A DNA stretch of 64,000 nucleotides, from contig NC_091932.1 in the NCBI RefSeq assembly GCF_041260155.1, positions 23,523,746 to 23,587,745 on the forward strand, read 5' to 3'. The stretch is from Ptychodera flava. Taxonomy: Eukaryota > Hemichordata > Enteropneusta > Ptychoderidae. Below the pieces are notes generated by a model, which was not told where the DNA came from, did not search any database, and saw only the letters and a program-made list of their open reading frames with translations. The stretch's first letter is position 1, and each line of letters starts with the position of its first letter. Made by a program: the position numbers and the translations under genes. Shown in pieces: positions 23,620 through 37,270 of the stretch.

Positions 23620-26600
23620 ATGGACAGCCACGTTATTAGCCGCCGAAGCCCTAGCAGGTCATTGGAGGTAAGCTATAACTGCGTAAGGTGCGCTGATCTT
23701 GCTGCAAATCTTCGTCGTTTTGCGGTTTTACTGAAAAAAAACTCACCATGGTTGTTTGCTTGGTAACGTGTAGACACTTAGAGCTTCCCCGTGTTTCTTG
23801 AATTTCAACTGAGGAACACATGAGATTGTCAGTCAGAGAGACAGACAGAGAGACAGACAGATAAAGACAGGCAAAGTACACAAGGGAAGTTAAGGCTGAC
23901 TGCTAACAATTTACATGTGGAGGAATTACGTAGTGGCAATGTGTTAAAAATGAAGTTTTCAGACCAAGTGTTTCCCTTGACATCGTACAAGCGATATGAA
24001 TTAAATTTTGATAGCTGCCAAGGGTATCTAATCTACAACACGATGTTCAATAGCATAATAAACACCGCTTTGTCATACAGACTGCTGATCTGACCCCAAG
24101 TTATTGGTCCTAAATAAATCAGCCCGATTGTACGCTGGTCTGTATACAAACCGGTTACTACTTACATTGATCGTACATTGTGCAATAAATTATTAAATTT
24201 ATGAGACTGCATTGATTAAAGTGCATTTACCGACTTGTCATCACATAATTATATGTGTGTAGGTGTTTGTTTAAAGACCGTCTTTACATCCTATAGTAAT
24301 TATCATAGGCGAAGCCAGGTCATGATCTGAAATGAAGGTCGTTTGCTGTACCATAACAGATCTGAGTTTTCTGACAGTCACTGTATCTCAGTCTGAATGT
24401 CATCAGCAGTTATCAAAGATATTTGTTTAACTGTTCACCTCGTCCCGTTCTTTGTAGTCTTGAGTAGCAATGCGACCTTCAATAAGTTGAAGGTAAAGGG
24501 AATTTCACGCTATTTTGGTAATATTTTAAAGGAAATTTCAACCCAGTGAATGACTGCAGAACCGCGCCCCTTCCCATTTTTGCAGTTTTGATAACATGTG
24601 CAGAGGGGGTGAGTTACCTGAATACAGTCATTTTCCTGTGCAATTTGCGTAATATGTGATATACATGTACGCCCCTAACAAGATGGTAAAGGTCAAAAAA
24701 TGTTAACCCAGCAAAGAATAAAAACGCTCGAGCAGCATTCAGGCGAACAATATGTCACAAAGCGTCTTTGGTGAAAGAACTGGATGAACACAAATATAAT
24801 AAAATAATAACGCAAAATATGAAACATGAAGCAACTATTTACAGTTGCTTTTTTGCACTTGTAAAGCGTCCCTTGTCGCCTTCAAGTTCACAGTTATGCT
24901 GAGTGATTAAGTCCGAGGTTGTGTGACGTACACATTGATTGGGAATGTTTGAAATTCATGAAATCAGTCTCGAGTGACGATGGTTATGGAGGGGGGGGGA
25001 GAGGATAAGCAAGACAGATAACCCTAACAACCGCATCAACAGGTCAAAAGGGTGTCACGTATGGGGAAGTTCAGCTCTCATGTTGTGAATCGACGTACCA
25101 ACGTTACGGAAGAGCCCATCTTTTCCGCATTAATTAATGTAGTAAGTCCTCACTTCTGCCCAAATTGCTTTAATTTAAAGTCCGATCAAATGGTAAGGTA
25201 CCACACAATATCGTGCACTGATTTTAATAACTTCTCTATTTCTATGCTGGTTTCGAAGAGCATAACGTGGCTCAGTGTCATTGAGTCAAACATCGTATCA
25301 CACAATCCCGATTGCAGAGGTCACAAACGAAGTGACCGTCAATTTTGGTTGTTCGAGCCTCGAAAACCGAACGATTTAAACTTTTGCTCAGGCTTTCCAA
25401 TATTTATACGTTTGAAACGCAAAATGGTAATCATCGGAATGCCATCTCTAAAGGGAAAATAAAATTCCAGATTTTCACAAAACTGAGTGGGTAAAAACTA
25501 TTTACTCAATGAACTTTAAAATGAGTCCCGACGAGTGGCAGGCCAAAAGAATAGTGTAAGAGTTTGAGAATTTGAGTATCTGTCCCCGACGCGTTTCTAC
25601 CTCTAGAGACTACCCCTATCTCAACGTAAGATTTTTATTGAACGGCGCGTCGATTATAATTGTTACAAGCGCTAGGCTGAACCATAAATCAGATATGTAC
25701 TTTTGTTGAGCGAGATAACTCATAATAAAAGAGACAATCAAATGGCACAAGTACAAAAAACATCTTTTTGAATGACATTCAGTAATAAAAATTACTGAGA
25801 TAAAAGCCGTAACACAGACCACATGATTTCTTATCGCATTTATTTTCGCACATGCCCGTTGATGGATACAATTTTACAATATACAATTAATTTATATGAA
25901 AAAGTATTTGTTTGTTTGCTTATTGACTTATTGATGTATTATTTTTTATTTAACAATAACTATGATATCAAACATAACAGAAACAACCTCTACTCGACTC
26001 CACGGATGTATTGGTAGACTTACCGGAGACTTCACGCCTGAAAACACGTAACAAAGTCTTCTATGGAATAGGTGGGATGCCATACCCGATGACGTCGAAT
26101 ATAATAGCGTTTTACATATCACTGTTCTTGCTGGAAGTGGCCAGGGTAAGTTCAAGTCATATTTCGTGTGTTTTTGCTTTTGCCGCGCAGCTGGAGAGTA
26201 CTCATAATTCCATAGTCGTTGCTGTGTATGCCCCGACTCGATGCCAGAACTTATATCTAACGGAGCTTTGACTAGATTCCAATAAGTCACTTTCAAGTTG
26301 AAATTGTCTGTAGAACAACAGCCTAACACAGTATCATTTTATCAACTTCCCACGTCTGTAGAATGAAAGAAAGTTACATTACAAAGTTCAGACGTGTGAT
26401 CTATTATTCTCTGTTACCTAGATTCGCCCAGCATATGCGAGTGCCATTGTCTTTAGCGGGCGGGCATGGGATGCCATAACCGATCCTACCGTCGGTGTTT
26501 TGGTGCAGAAAACGGAGACTAGATTCGGGAAAATGAAACCATGGTGAGAACTACATGTCTTTTGTCCCTACCATTGATATAATTTGGTGCAGCGTCCCAG

Positions 26601-29600
26601 CAGATTTAAACATAGCCCCTCGAAAAATAATGGTTACCGCCGTGTAAAATGTGGTTGAAAACTGTGAAAAGTGTATTCCAATGTACGACGGGCACTTAGG
26701 CTGTTCGGGTCCAATACGATAAGGAAGCGTGGTTCAAATTTGCTTGAGAAAATTTAAAAAACTGGATTATTTCCCTGTTATGGACGGCAAAATGTTATTT
26801 TACAACCATTTGGACTTGCTTCAGCCATGTATGAAATAGCATCGTTCGTAACACGAAGTTGGCACATGCGCTTTACATTGCTGTAGCACGTCAGTCGGTT
26901 TCTGATCTTTCTACTGCGGCCGTGCGTTATGTGTGTGAACGGAATAATTGCTGGTTGCCGCATTGTCGAGACAGTAGATAGCGTCTCTAACTTATCAGCA
27001 CACATGTCCGTTCGATAGATGCCTTATTATAAAAAATCGACATAAGTACAAACACTAATCGGTTTATCTGTCCGCTTTGGAATTTACACTCAGGATCGTT
27101 CTGTCGACACCCTTTGCTGTTGCTTCATATTTCTTGCTGTGGATTGTACCCGATATAACCACCACATCCAAGTTGGCGTACTATCTTGTCATATATTGTT
27201 GTTTTCAGTCGTTCCTCACGGTAAGAGTTTTTGATATTTAATATCCAGTTCACTTCGACTTATGCGGTGATACGAACATGATCAAATGTTCATTGAGGTT
27301 TAGACGACATTCTTGCCGCGAAAAGTAGAATGTTGAAGATTTACAATACCATCTTCAGGACCTTAAGGAGGACTTTGAGCTGCGTTCTTTCGAACAAAGA
27401 AAGGTTTAGGTCACCGTTCGCGACATCGAGACAGCTAATTACTTTGCTACAAATAAGCAGCGTTTTAGGAAAATATTCACTTGAAGTTCGGCTGAAAAAA
27501 GTTGAAATTCGGGAGAAAAAAGTATGTATACCATACCGAGTGCGAAAAAACCCAAAAATGCTACTTTGGAACTCGGAATAATTTCATCTTGCTATCCTGA
27601 CCACCCCTCTCAGGATCTAATGGGCCGTTCCTTGATACTGTTCTTTCAGTGCTACCATTTACCATACGCTGCAATGACAATGTACCTGAGTGACCAGCAA
27701 GCCGACAGGGATTCTGCCACAGCTTTTCGTAAGTAGACATATCTGGACATCATTGTCCGCAGTCGATATTTTGGTTCGATTATTTAGTCCAGGTACAACC
27801 ATATCACAGTAAGACCCGAGATCAAAGGCAGCTCAGACCACTGTCACAAGTTGATAGCAGTCGTCTGGAATCTGAGTATCTATTTGCGATTCTTCACCGA
27901 AAAATTCAAAAACCAGACTATGTGGTTCAAACTTCCTTCATCATAAAACTACATGCTATTCAAAATTTCGAAGGCATGGCGAAGGACAGACGAAGTAATT
28001 TTTTTCCCTGCATTATTCATAGCAAGCAGCACGTACTTAATAAATCTACGTTCTCTGACATTATCGGTTGATGTGTTTTTACCTGATGCAGATTGAAAAC
28101 CGAAGATTTCTGGACCGATTTATGCACTCATAACTTATCTTCCCGTCTATTGCTTTTACCAGGTATGACTTGTGAAGTGTTAGGATTTGTCGTTGGTGTC
28201 GCTATCCAAGCAGCGTTTCTTACCATAGGCAGTTACACTGGCGAAGATCTTGATCCCTGCGCAGATGGCAATTCCACCGACATCCCAACTTTGGCTCCAG
28301 GAGAGAGACACCCGATGGTATGCCTTTTACTTTTTTATTCGATTCACTTCTTTATGTCATTGATATTTCTAGTACTGTTTGGTGAAGAGTAATCGCTGTG
28401 AAAGCCAAAAGTAGTGGACGCAACGCCAGGACAAATTTGAAGACACCAGATGTACCGTTCTAGTTCCCCCTCAACCAGCTTGCAGGCCAGTTGGCTGCTT
28501 TCTGCTTTCATTTGATAAAGCATGCACCGAAATGAGATTATTCTTTCCTATTAAGGCAAAAAAATAAATTGTGCTGTTCCGATAAAATGGTTTTCAAAAA
28601 CTAGGGTAGGTTGGTCGGCAAGGATTTTTTTCCCAAAATATTTTTTTATTTTTAAATATGAACTTTTCGGGGGTTCAGGGCGACCAAACACTGGCCACAA
28701 CATTTCCAGAAAAACGTATCATACATATAGAAGGAATAAACACGTAACAGATGTCCTCGTTGCAGCAAAAATCAAATGCCAGGTCACGAACACGTGATTT
28801 TACGGGTTTTTTCTTTCCTGTTTTTCACTTCAGTGTTTATTATAGGGTCGGCAGGCAAAAAAATAGGGTAGGTCGGGTTATCGGAACAGCACAATTTTGT
28901 TTCTTTGGCCTAATCATATAGTTGGCTGTATACAAGAATGGTTTTGTGCGATAGGTCATTATAACACCTCGTGAACTTTTAAATACACAACGACACAAAA
29001 GTGTCTGCAACTCGAATATTAGTGTTTTTCTAAAGGTTTGGACAAGACTCTTCAACATTTCTCTTGCAGGAAAGGCAAAATTGATGCTTAGACATCACCG
29101 AACTTGTGATTGAAACTATAGAGGTCATATATCTACACTCAGGGAAAGGAGAACACGATTGGAACTAATTTGGGATAATTGGATATTCATATTTTTCAAA
29201 TTTCTCAAAAATGCTAGGTGCCATATAGCTGAATGTTGCAATATTACAAATTACTCATAAAAACAAGTGTATAACTTGAAAAGAAAGCAAATAAGGTTAC
29301 ATTTGTAGATTGAACAGACATTACTTCACCATCCAATTATCCCAAATTAGTTCCAATCGTGTTGGAGACTGACAGGTTCCACGTAGACAAGGTGTATTAG
29401 GAGGAACTCTTTGATTCACCTCACGTTTATACTACTATTTACCACAGGAAATGGCCTTTATTCTAGCTGCAGCTACCATCGGTGGTTTGTTTATTGTATG
29501 CAGCATGTTTGTTGCCTTGGGAACATCGGAAACGACAGGTAATACATGACGCATATACCATTATTTTAATGGGATTTAGTGGCATATTAGGGTGGCTTTT

Positions 29601-32600
29601 GCCCCTAAGCAATTCCATGCCAGTCAGCTGTGTGTCAGTAGCAAAACCATTTATTATGTTAACATGTAAAGTAATCAGCATTCGCTTCTGCTAGAAGGGA
29701 GACAAAGAGATACCGTAATAATGCATACCTCGCCACATCAGTAACAACGGCAAAATCTACCGACATCTTGGAAGCTTCTTCCGCACTAGTAAAGAAAATG
29801 TTTTGCCCAATCGCAGGAATCTCTGGCAATAGGCCCTTTCTTCATATCTCTTCAGACATAGTCTGTGTAAAGGAACTTGTAATATGAGGGCATCGATGAG
29901 TAATTATTCACTTAAAAACAATATTATTTCTTTTTCTGTTCCAACATGCCGCTGTCGTTAATGTAAGTTCCCATAAGATAAAACCACGGAACGACAGCGC
30001 ACTGTTCGCACTGTGACGTCAAACTGAAAAGCGTTTCCTTGTCTTTCTACAGATGACGCAATCGACAACGCTCAGGAGACACAGAATTTCTTCAAAAGCT
30101 TGAAGGAAGTGTTCACGCACGGTCCATACATAAAGCTGCTTTTATGTTTCCTATGCGTCTCGCTTTCATTACAGGTATGACGTCATCCAACCGAATATGT
30201 CCATATGGTAATACATATTGGCATTTTATGATTGTGTAATTTCTGCATCTCAAAATATATGCATAATTATGTCTGTAAAATTTTGTGAAAAAAGACTTGT
30301 TTTAGGGAATAGCTGGGATTACTTAGCTCACTTAATCTCATTGCAAACCAACAATACCCTATAAATTTGAGTTGTATATTTCTGCGCACTTGTGAAAGAC
30401 GCCCTCAGTGGTGTACATGTTTTGAATGAGGTCAAGTATTATGTGTGCCTATACGTATATACGTTGATGAATGTTGTATTTTTCAAAACAATGGCACGAC
30501 AATGTACCTCGAGGTGTTGTACAAGATCTAAAGACTGACAATATCTTGAGAATTAGTTTGTGGGTTTTTTTTCATGATTTCAGATAGTGCAAGGAAATCT
30601 AGCTTTATACTTTTTACTCGCTCTTGAATATGACAATTTCCAGCTTGCAATTATGGTTTTACTGGTAAGTCGTCGTGTCTTTTCTCTCTTTGTCTTGAAA
30701 TGACTCGCCTTGTTTGATATGTTTGTTGTGATGTGGAGCATAATATTGCAGTGTACATTAGTATAGTTTGCTAATATTGTAACGCAAATGTTGCATGGTT
30801 AGTGTTGTGTCACTGATCTTTCTGTTCAACCCTAAATAGTGTGCATGGATGATTGTTCAAATATTGCTTTGGGATCGAGCTGTTAAGGTAGAATGCGCCT
30901 CTGGGACAGATACATGGAATATCGAAATTTTCCAATACTTTTCTGGTCTACCGCTTGTGAGGCTAATTTTATAGCTTTTGGAGTAAGATAATTTTTCACC
31001 GACTTGCTGTTGTTGTTATTGCTGTTTTCAAAATGGTAAATTTTATCCCTGCCGCCCCATAGAGTTTACATAGGAATGGCGGTCATTTTGAATTTGAAAT
31101 ATTTGTAAATTTTGTAAATTTGTAAATTTTAAGTAATTTCTCTCTACTTCCAAATTTTCTTAGTGACCTCTGATTTTCATCCTTGATGTGGTAAGAAAAT
31201 GATTGAAAGTTTCATTTGGGAAAGCCAAAGTTGAAATCACCGACGGTCCTGTCGAAATGTTGATAGAAATACATGTCATAAGATTTTGCCCGGCAAGACA
31301 CTTTTGGTAATAGCAGTCGATGCTATGATAGTACAAGACATTTCTCATTCCATTTCAGCTGACCACATTTGTGTGTCTCCCTCTATGGCAAATGGCGATA
31401 AAGAAAGTAGGAAAGAAGTTAACACTGGGCGTCGGAATGATCGTAAGTAACTTTTAAAATTGGGCGAGATCTTCAAAGGGAGAGTACACGATAGGCTTTC
31501 CCCAAGTCTTTTGACGTATTTTCAAATGAATACATTGAAGGAAGACATTTCAGCAAAGTGTCACCTCGACGATGGCTTGTTGTAGTGCTTCGAATGCCTG
31601 AACACGACAGATGCTAATGAGATCAAAGTGAAGTACAGGGCGACAGAGAGAACACGATTCCTTACTAGGGAGATCACCTGGTTTCAAGGACCGATTCACA
31701 TACCAACAAGGCCAGGCGGATAATTTGCGATGTTTTACACGCAAAAAATGTAAATGCAATTGAAATTAGGCAAACGGAAGAAAACAAACTACGGTATAGA
31801 TGTTAAATACCACTGCTAGCGCTTGGCATTAATTTCGGCTTGGTCCCGTGAGTGTTTTGTGTCTAATAGTAGAAATATAGACGATTTTATTCACAGACTT
31901 GTACCAAGTCTAGATGGATATACATCGTGTAATCGCAACGAATATCACTGCTTCGCACTCTATGACGTGCTTGAATTGTTTTTCTCTTCTCCACACAGAT
32001 AGAGATTCCGATTCTTGGGTCTTTATTCTTTATTCCCGGCAATGTCATCGTCATATACGCCATATCTGTCTTATCGGGAGCCGTTCTAGGTGTTGCTTAC
32101 TTATGTCCATGGTAAGATTTGGGCTCTCTTTGTCCCATTATGTATATGGAAAACGAGCAGCTTTATGATGTTTGTGTACAATTATCAAGATTTTTAGAAT
32201 TAAGGGGATGAACCTCAAATGCGATATCAAACTACACGGCCTTCTGGTGATATCGATTAGTGTCGTATGAAGAATGGTTTGTCGAGCCTCGTGTACAACA
32301 CTGAATGAAGACCTCTTTGGTAGGGCATAAGCAACATAAATCTTTTATTTATCAGTTCATTCATTCATTTTTTCATTCAGTCATTATTTTATTTGCTCTT
32401 TCGTTATAGATTTTAGTCACGTGTTCGTTATTTCTATTAAGGCCTACTCTGTCAGCAATCAGTTGATCAGGCAGTGTTCATAAATTACATTTTTTACACT
32501 TCATTAGCTGCTGTTTTAATTAGTTCTATTTCATGCACCAGGTATGAATGAGATTTCGATGATCCACACTGCCGCTCGCAATTTGAACACGTGAGTGAGC

Positions 32601-34782
32601 AAAACGAATTTCCATCAACGTAACGCAATGGTATTAAAGCCTATTCTTTTCCACTCTTCATTACAGGTCTATGATCCCAGATGTTATAGATGACTTTACT
32701 GTAAAAACGGGGACCAGGAAAGAGGCGCTGTTTTATTCGTTCTACGTATTTTTTACAAAATTTGCTGTTGGGGTGGCTTTGGGCATATCAACCTTGGTTC
32801 TTGAGTAAGTATTCTGATTATCTCTGTGATCCGTACGTTGTCGTTTACCTCTCTTCGTGTGCTATATTCTATTTGTTGAAGTTCTACTCACAAACATGAA
32901 TCAAAACTGTGTTTTGTTTTTCTGCATGACAAGTTTAAGTCAGACACTGTGTTCGTCGCTGTCAAATATTTTCGGGGCTCAGATATATGGTGAATCTGAT
33001 GCACAGAACTTGAGGCGGGACAGTTTATAAATGAAAATGCGTGCTTGCACAGAATACAATTTGAGCTATTTCGGTTGAGTGTATTAGGTTAAAAGTATAA
33101 AGTAAGTATGTTTAAACTAATTTAATGATTCACAATATACCTTTCTTTTACCAAACTGAAACGTTAAAGGCTGTCTGACAAACAACTCCTGGAAAAAATA
33201 GAAAAAAGTACAACTTCAGACCTGTAAGCTTTCAATTGCTATGTAATTATTCCAAAATGGTTCCGATCATATGCTGCAACAAAAAGCAGTTTGTTTTGGG
33301 AGACTGCAGCGGCTGACTTATTAGGAAATTGCTGATAACATCGACAGTTGTCAAATCTTGTCAAGAAATATCCCACGAAGGAAAAAATAAGAAGACTGGA
33401 AGATTAAGCCGTGTGCGGGCGCTCCCTGACCTTTGACCCTACTCTGAATCTTTCAGTCCAGAACACCAACATGCTCGAAGTCAAAGTTGGGTCATAGTAA
33501 GTAAGACAGGTATTTCCAAGGGACTTTTTTAAATGTTCTGTTTGTATTGTTGTAGATTTGCAGGATACCAAAGCGGAGCCTGTCAACAGCCCGAGTCGGT
33601 CGAACTGGCTCTGAGAGTTCTCGTGTCTTTTGCCCCGGTGTGCCTCCTCCTTCTCGGTCTGTTGTTTCTGTGGTTTTATCCTATCACTGAAATGAGACGC
33701 TCGGAGACCCGTGCCAAGTTAGCTGAAATCAGGTTAGACTCTATCCTCGTGAACCACGGGGATAACCGTTATTCACATGATCGCGTTCTCTCTGCTATAG
33801 TGTGAGCATATTTTTGCACGGAGTGTTCACCATTCGACAACTCTCAAGTAAAGCCGTTCAATTTTAGTGTACATAAAAGTCAGTCATTTAAATTTCTTTG
33901 ACTTGCCCACATATCTTCTCCGCAATGAAATTTTCAACCATACCCTTACCAATCAAGAATAAAAATCAGGGGTCACTGTTCAAAGTTTGGTACTAGAACT
34001 AACCTGACATCTACCGACATTTGAAATTCACACATTTACCACAGTTAACTCTAAGGAGAAATATAAATTTTCGACTTTCGAAAAAAGTAAGCCGGTAAAA
34101 TTTTTTTCTCCCTCTAATGAAAATTTGAGAGTCAGAATATCTCTCCCTGAGGCTTTCACTTAAGGTAGAACGCACCTCGGGGACAGACATTCGGACTCTC
34201 AAACTTTTACAATTCTCTTCTGATATACCACATGTAGGGGTTCATTTTAAAGCTCTTGGTGAAAGAAAACTTTTCACCGGCTTAGTTTTTCGAAATTCGA
34301 AAATTTTTACTTTTCTCCATAGAGTTAACACAGGGATGGCGGCCATTTTGAATTTCCAATATCGGTAAATCTTTGGTAAGTTGTTTCTCTAGTACCAAAA
34401 TTTGCACGGTGACCCCCTATTTTTATTCTTGATTTTGAAAAAGAATGATTGAAAGATTCCTTGAGGAAAGTTAGAGCAAAAGTTTAAGTCTTTCACTTTC
34501 GAGGTGCATATTACCTTAAGTTGTATATACCAATTATTTTACGCACTGTTTATATGCGTGGGATCCTTTTTGTCTCTTTGTTGTTTCAGAGAAAGGAGGA
34601 GAAGCTCTGTAGCAGCCGGCGTACTCTACTCCGCCGACAAGACACATGTTTCGAGCGGAAGCCTAGAGTCCGAGTCTGACGAAAGAGCGAATGGCATCCC
34701 GAAATCGTCATCCAACGTCAAGTTTGTGTTCGGCGATGTGGCGGAGGAGGACGAGGAGGAGGAGATAAACACGAAACAGTGA
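23620..34782 (+). CDS. MFSD2A: MFSD2-like lysophospholipid symporter, copy 2 (14 coding exons, 564 aa)
   Basis: Coding exons: 23620-23667, 25981-26145, 26422-26543, 27094-27220, 27650-27728, 28163-28317, 29448-29538, 30053-30174, 30584-30664, 31359-31442, 31999-32111, 32667-32804, 33556-33732, 34590-34782. All are GT-AG with matching phases; total 1695 nt. Exons 2-13 have the same lengths as in copy 1. The helix-2 motif is canonical, [10 protein letters not shown] (D88, D92), as in vertebrate MFSD2A where these Asp residues serve sodium binding. Also present: RDSATAFR, an N-glycosylation site NST and a Cys in the outer loop, [19 protein letters not shown], the Lys in FYVFFTKFA, and the second loop Cys (GACQQPES). 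The 64-residue tail is Ser-rich and ends with an acidic run, [10 protein letters not shown]. Expected role: sodium-coupled lysophosphatidylcholine import across the plasma or an internal membrane. The start exon lies at the end of a GC-rich stretch (23400-23670). Confidence 0.93.
25350..25608 (-). mobile_element. MITE-like element, family B (minus), diverged
   Basis: Reverse-orientation copy recognisable by 'ACTTTTGCTCAGGCTTTCC', 'AACTTTAAAATGAGTCCCGA' and 'TATCTGTCCCCGACGCGTTT'. The middle is shortened relative to full copies. In intron 1 of MFSD2-like copy 2. Confidence 0.65.
28555..28910. mobile_element. PIF/Harbinger-like MITE, family C
   Basis: About 356 bp with inverted ends: GGCAAAAAAATAAATTGTGC... 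on the left and ...GCACAATTTTGTTTCTTTGGCC on the right, sharing TTGTGCTGTTCCGATAA. It is flanked on both sides by TAA. A 3-bp TWA target duplication and GG..CC termini are typical of PIF/Harbinger elements. A GGGTAGGT motif near each end adds to the symmetry. Non-coding, in intron 6 of MFSD2-like copy 2. Confidence 0.75.
29152..29363. mobile_element. MITE-like element, family D
   Basis: 212 bp with 30-bp or longer inverted ends (AACACGATTGGAACTAATTT on the left and its reverse complement on the right). Both sides are bounded by GGAG, a possible 4-bp target duplication. The interior is AT-rich with no coding capacity. The right end lies about 85 bp before the exon 7 acceptor of MFSD2-like copy 2. 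Confidence 0.75.
30884..31240 (+). mobile_element. MITE-like element, family B (+), right end worn
   Basis: Starts TAAGGTAGAATGCGCCTCTG and aligns internally ('ATAGAGTTTACATAGGAATG', 'GCGGTCATTTTGAATTTG'). The right inverted end is not recognisable. A small CTGTTGTTGTTATTGCTG expansion sits inside. In intron 9 of MFSD2-like copy 2. Confidence 0.7.
33920..34152 (-). mobile_element. MITE-like element, family B (minus), partial
   Basis: A reverse-orientation fragment: 'AAAATCAGGGGTCACTG', 'CACAGTTAACTCTAAGG', 'TTTGAGAGTCAGAATATCTC'. It lies immediately before a complete + copy, so the two form an inverted pair in the last intron of MFSD2-like copy 2. Confidence 0.65.
34161..34518 (+). mobile_element. 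MITE-like element, family B (+), complete
   Basis: The best-preserved copy. It starts TAAGGTAGAACGCACCTCGG and ends TCGAGGTGCATATTACCTTA; the ends pair over about 19 bp. It ends 71 bp before the terminal exon of MFSD2-like copy 2, so it lies close to that exon's branch-point region. Confidence 0.88.
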
Positions 34783-35080
34783 AGTTTCGTCAGTTTTAAG
34801 TCTTCATTGCTCTGATCAAATATCAAACAATGCAGAGAGGGGCCATGTTTTCTTGTGATGAGAGCAATGGGTATTGTTTTGAACTTTGCCAGACCTATGT
34901 TGGCGATGTTAAACAGACCCGGAAACCTCATCTCATGATGTAACTTCACACGTTTCGGCACGATGGCTGCGAATCCGGTATCGCCAGCTCCGTCCCGCGC
35001 TGTTAACTCATCTATGTTTTATGGATTCGTTCTGATTGTGCCTTACCAAATATTTACAGTTCATCAATGTTCAACAGCGA

Positions 35081-35086
35081 AATAAA
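35081..35086 (+). terminator. Poly(A) signal of MFSD2-like copy 2
   Basis: AATAAA 300 bp after the stop at 34782, followed by a GT-rich stretch (TCCTGTGTCCATGGTG), the usual layout of a cleavage site. Confidence 0.65.
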
Positions 35087-37077
35087 AAAGTCCTGTGTCC
35101 ATGGTGCCAAATCCTAAAATTCGGCGTGGTAACTTGGCACGGTCTCAATTTTAGAAGCGGTATGAGTACACACATATCACATGTAACCAGGCAATGATAT
35201 ATCCATATAACAAAATCGTATAATTTCAAAGAGTCCTCATAAAGCTTTGTCGCAGATACACATTCGTTGATATAACCTATGCAGCACGATTTTATTCATC
35301 TCGTAGATTTTTTAGATTTTCGCCTTTCGAGGTGCAGGCGCCCTCAACGGCGGTACGCTCGTAATACGAGTATGCACCCGCCACATATTATCGACACTTC
35401 CTATGACTGGATTTTGGTTCCACAAACATCAAGTAGTAGTTGAATATTAGTTATGAATTACATATTCGTCTACTCCGTACCATTACATTAGCCATGATTA
35501 GCAGCGATGCCTATGCTAACTCACTTCAACTAGATTTGAGAGCGCTTTTTCACGTTCTGCGAAGTGGCATATATGTACCGTCATATTCAGTCATATCAGT
35601 CATATTCAACGAAATCATTATTCTTTGTTTTGTCTCATCGTAGATCATATATGATCATTTTAATCTTTACATTGCAATCCGTATAAAAGCCAAAAGTAAG
35701 CAAAAATAAATACCATTCGTGATGATGTACTCGCAGTGTTAACGTTAATAGCCCACAAACATCTTGGTGCAATAATAATGATAACCATTTACCAAACCTT
35801 GCAGCTCAGAAAGTCAAAAGCCTGCAGCTGATCGTGAAAAATTGTCGACAGTAACTACAATGATTACCAACATGAATTTTGACATTGCAAGAGAGTCAAC
35901 TTGCTCAGCGGCTTTTCCAATGATGAAGTCCTGCAAAAATGCCTTTCTAGTACAACTTTATGAGACTGAATTGGCAGATCAAACAAATTTTGTACCAGTC
36001 TCAATTTGACCGGTACCTTCTGAATATATGAACTACTAAGATGCAATATAGTCTAGCATATTTCTAATGTTTTGAAATGTTTAAAATGAATTTTAAACTC
36101 AGGACTGTAGACTCCGAGACTTTACACCGAACAGAGGTCTTCCTTTTCCGACATAAAAGTTTTTGTAAAATGTGTAGTGTACAGAGAAAAAAATGCAATA
36201 CTCGTAGCAAAGTCTGTATAAATTCAGAATAACAGAGCAAATAATACCACAATATAGTACACTTCTTAAAAAGTGTCTGCTTTTATCGTGATGCTTTTTA
36301 ATTTGATGCTGAACAACATTTCATATCAGATAATAAACTTTCCATATTGATCTATATGATTGTTCATATTAATTGTGGTGTATTGTCTTTATTTTGACAC
36401 ACTAGGCGTACTGCCTTGCGATAAATGCATTTTCATTCTCTTCATTTTGTTATATTTTCTTTATTTAACTCGAAGCATGGTTATTCACAGATGAACTCAT
36501 TTTTGTTTTGTCACTACCTCGTAGATTGCTTGTTGTCTTGGGAAGGTATGACGTTACGGACAGTACTTCAAGGAAATGATATTCCTCATATGTGAAACAT
36601 TTTCCCAGAAATCATTCAATATCAGATTTCACTGTTGATCAGAGATGTGCCATTGGATACGATACTATGATATCATTTTTGTAGCTCTTAGGTGCAAACT
36701 TTCCCCAGAGTAGCGGGCTATACTGACCTTACCGTGATTGGAAGCTATGCTAACTTTAATTCGATGACTTTTTTCATTATTTTATTTTATATATAAATTG
36801 CAACTTCTTCTTCTACTCCCCAAAGAATGTTGAAACACTATTTAGCTTGTCAACTTAGCGTTTGTATGTGTAAAATGCATCGTTATTGTTTACGTTTGAA
36901 TTCTAGTCCGGACCAGAAGTCACCTTTCAACAATGCAGTTTACATATGTATGGGCTGAGTTGACAAGCTGAATACTGTCTATATCAACATGCTTTGGGAA
37001 GTAGAACAAGGAAATATGGTTCACATTCAAAATAAAAATGGTTAAAATATTATCAAAAGTTAGCAAGTTACTGGCCG

Positions 37078-37270
37078 TTTAAGGTAGTAAACGCTTCGAA
37101 AATGAAAGACTTGAACTTTTGCCCAAAATTTTCCTCAATGAAACTTTCTTTCGTTCACTTTCTAAATCATGATTAAAAATAGGGTTCAAAGTTGAAATCT
37201 TTATTTATACCAGAGAAACAAAGGACCCAATACCGATATTGGAATTCAAAATGGTCACCATCTCAGATTG
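37078..37270 (-). mobile_element. MITE-like element, family B (minus), truncated
   Basis: Starts TAAGGTAGTAAACGCTTCGA, which is the reverse complement of the family's right end, and aligns until about 37270 ('GATATTGGAATTCAAAATGG'). The other half is missing. Confidence 0.7.

Noticed and set aside
25052-25462. 136-codon + strand open frame
   Set aside because: Its right part overlaps a reverse family B element and the rest shows no resemblance; it lies inside intron 1 of MFSD2-like copy 2.
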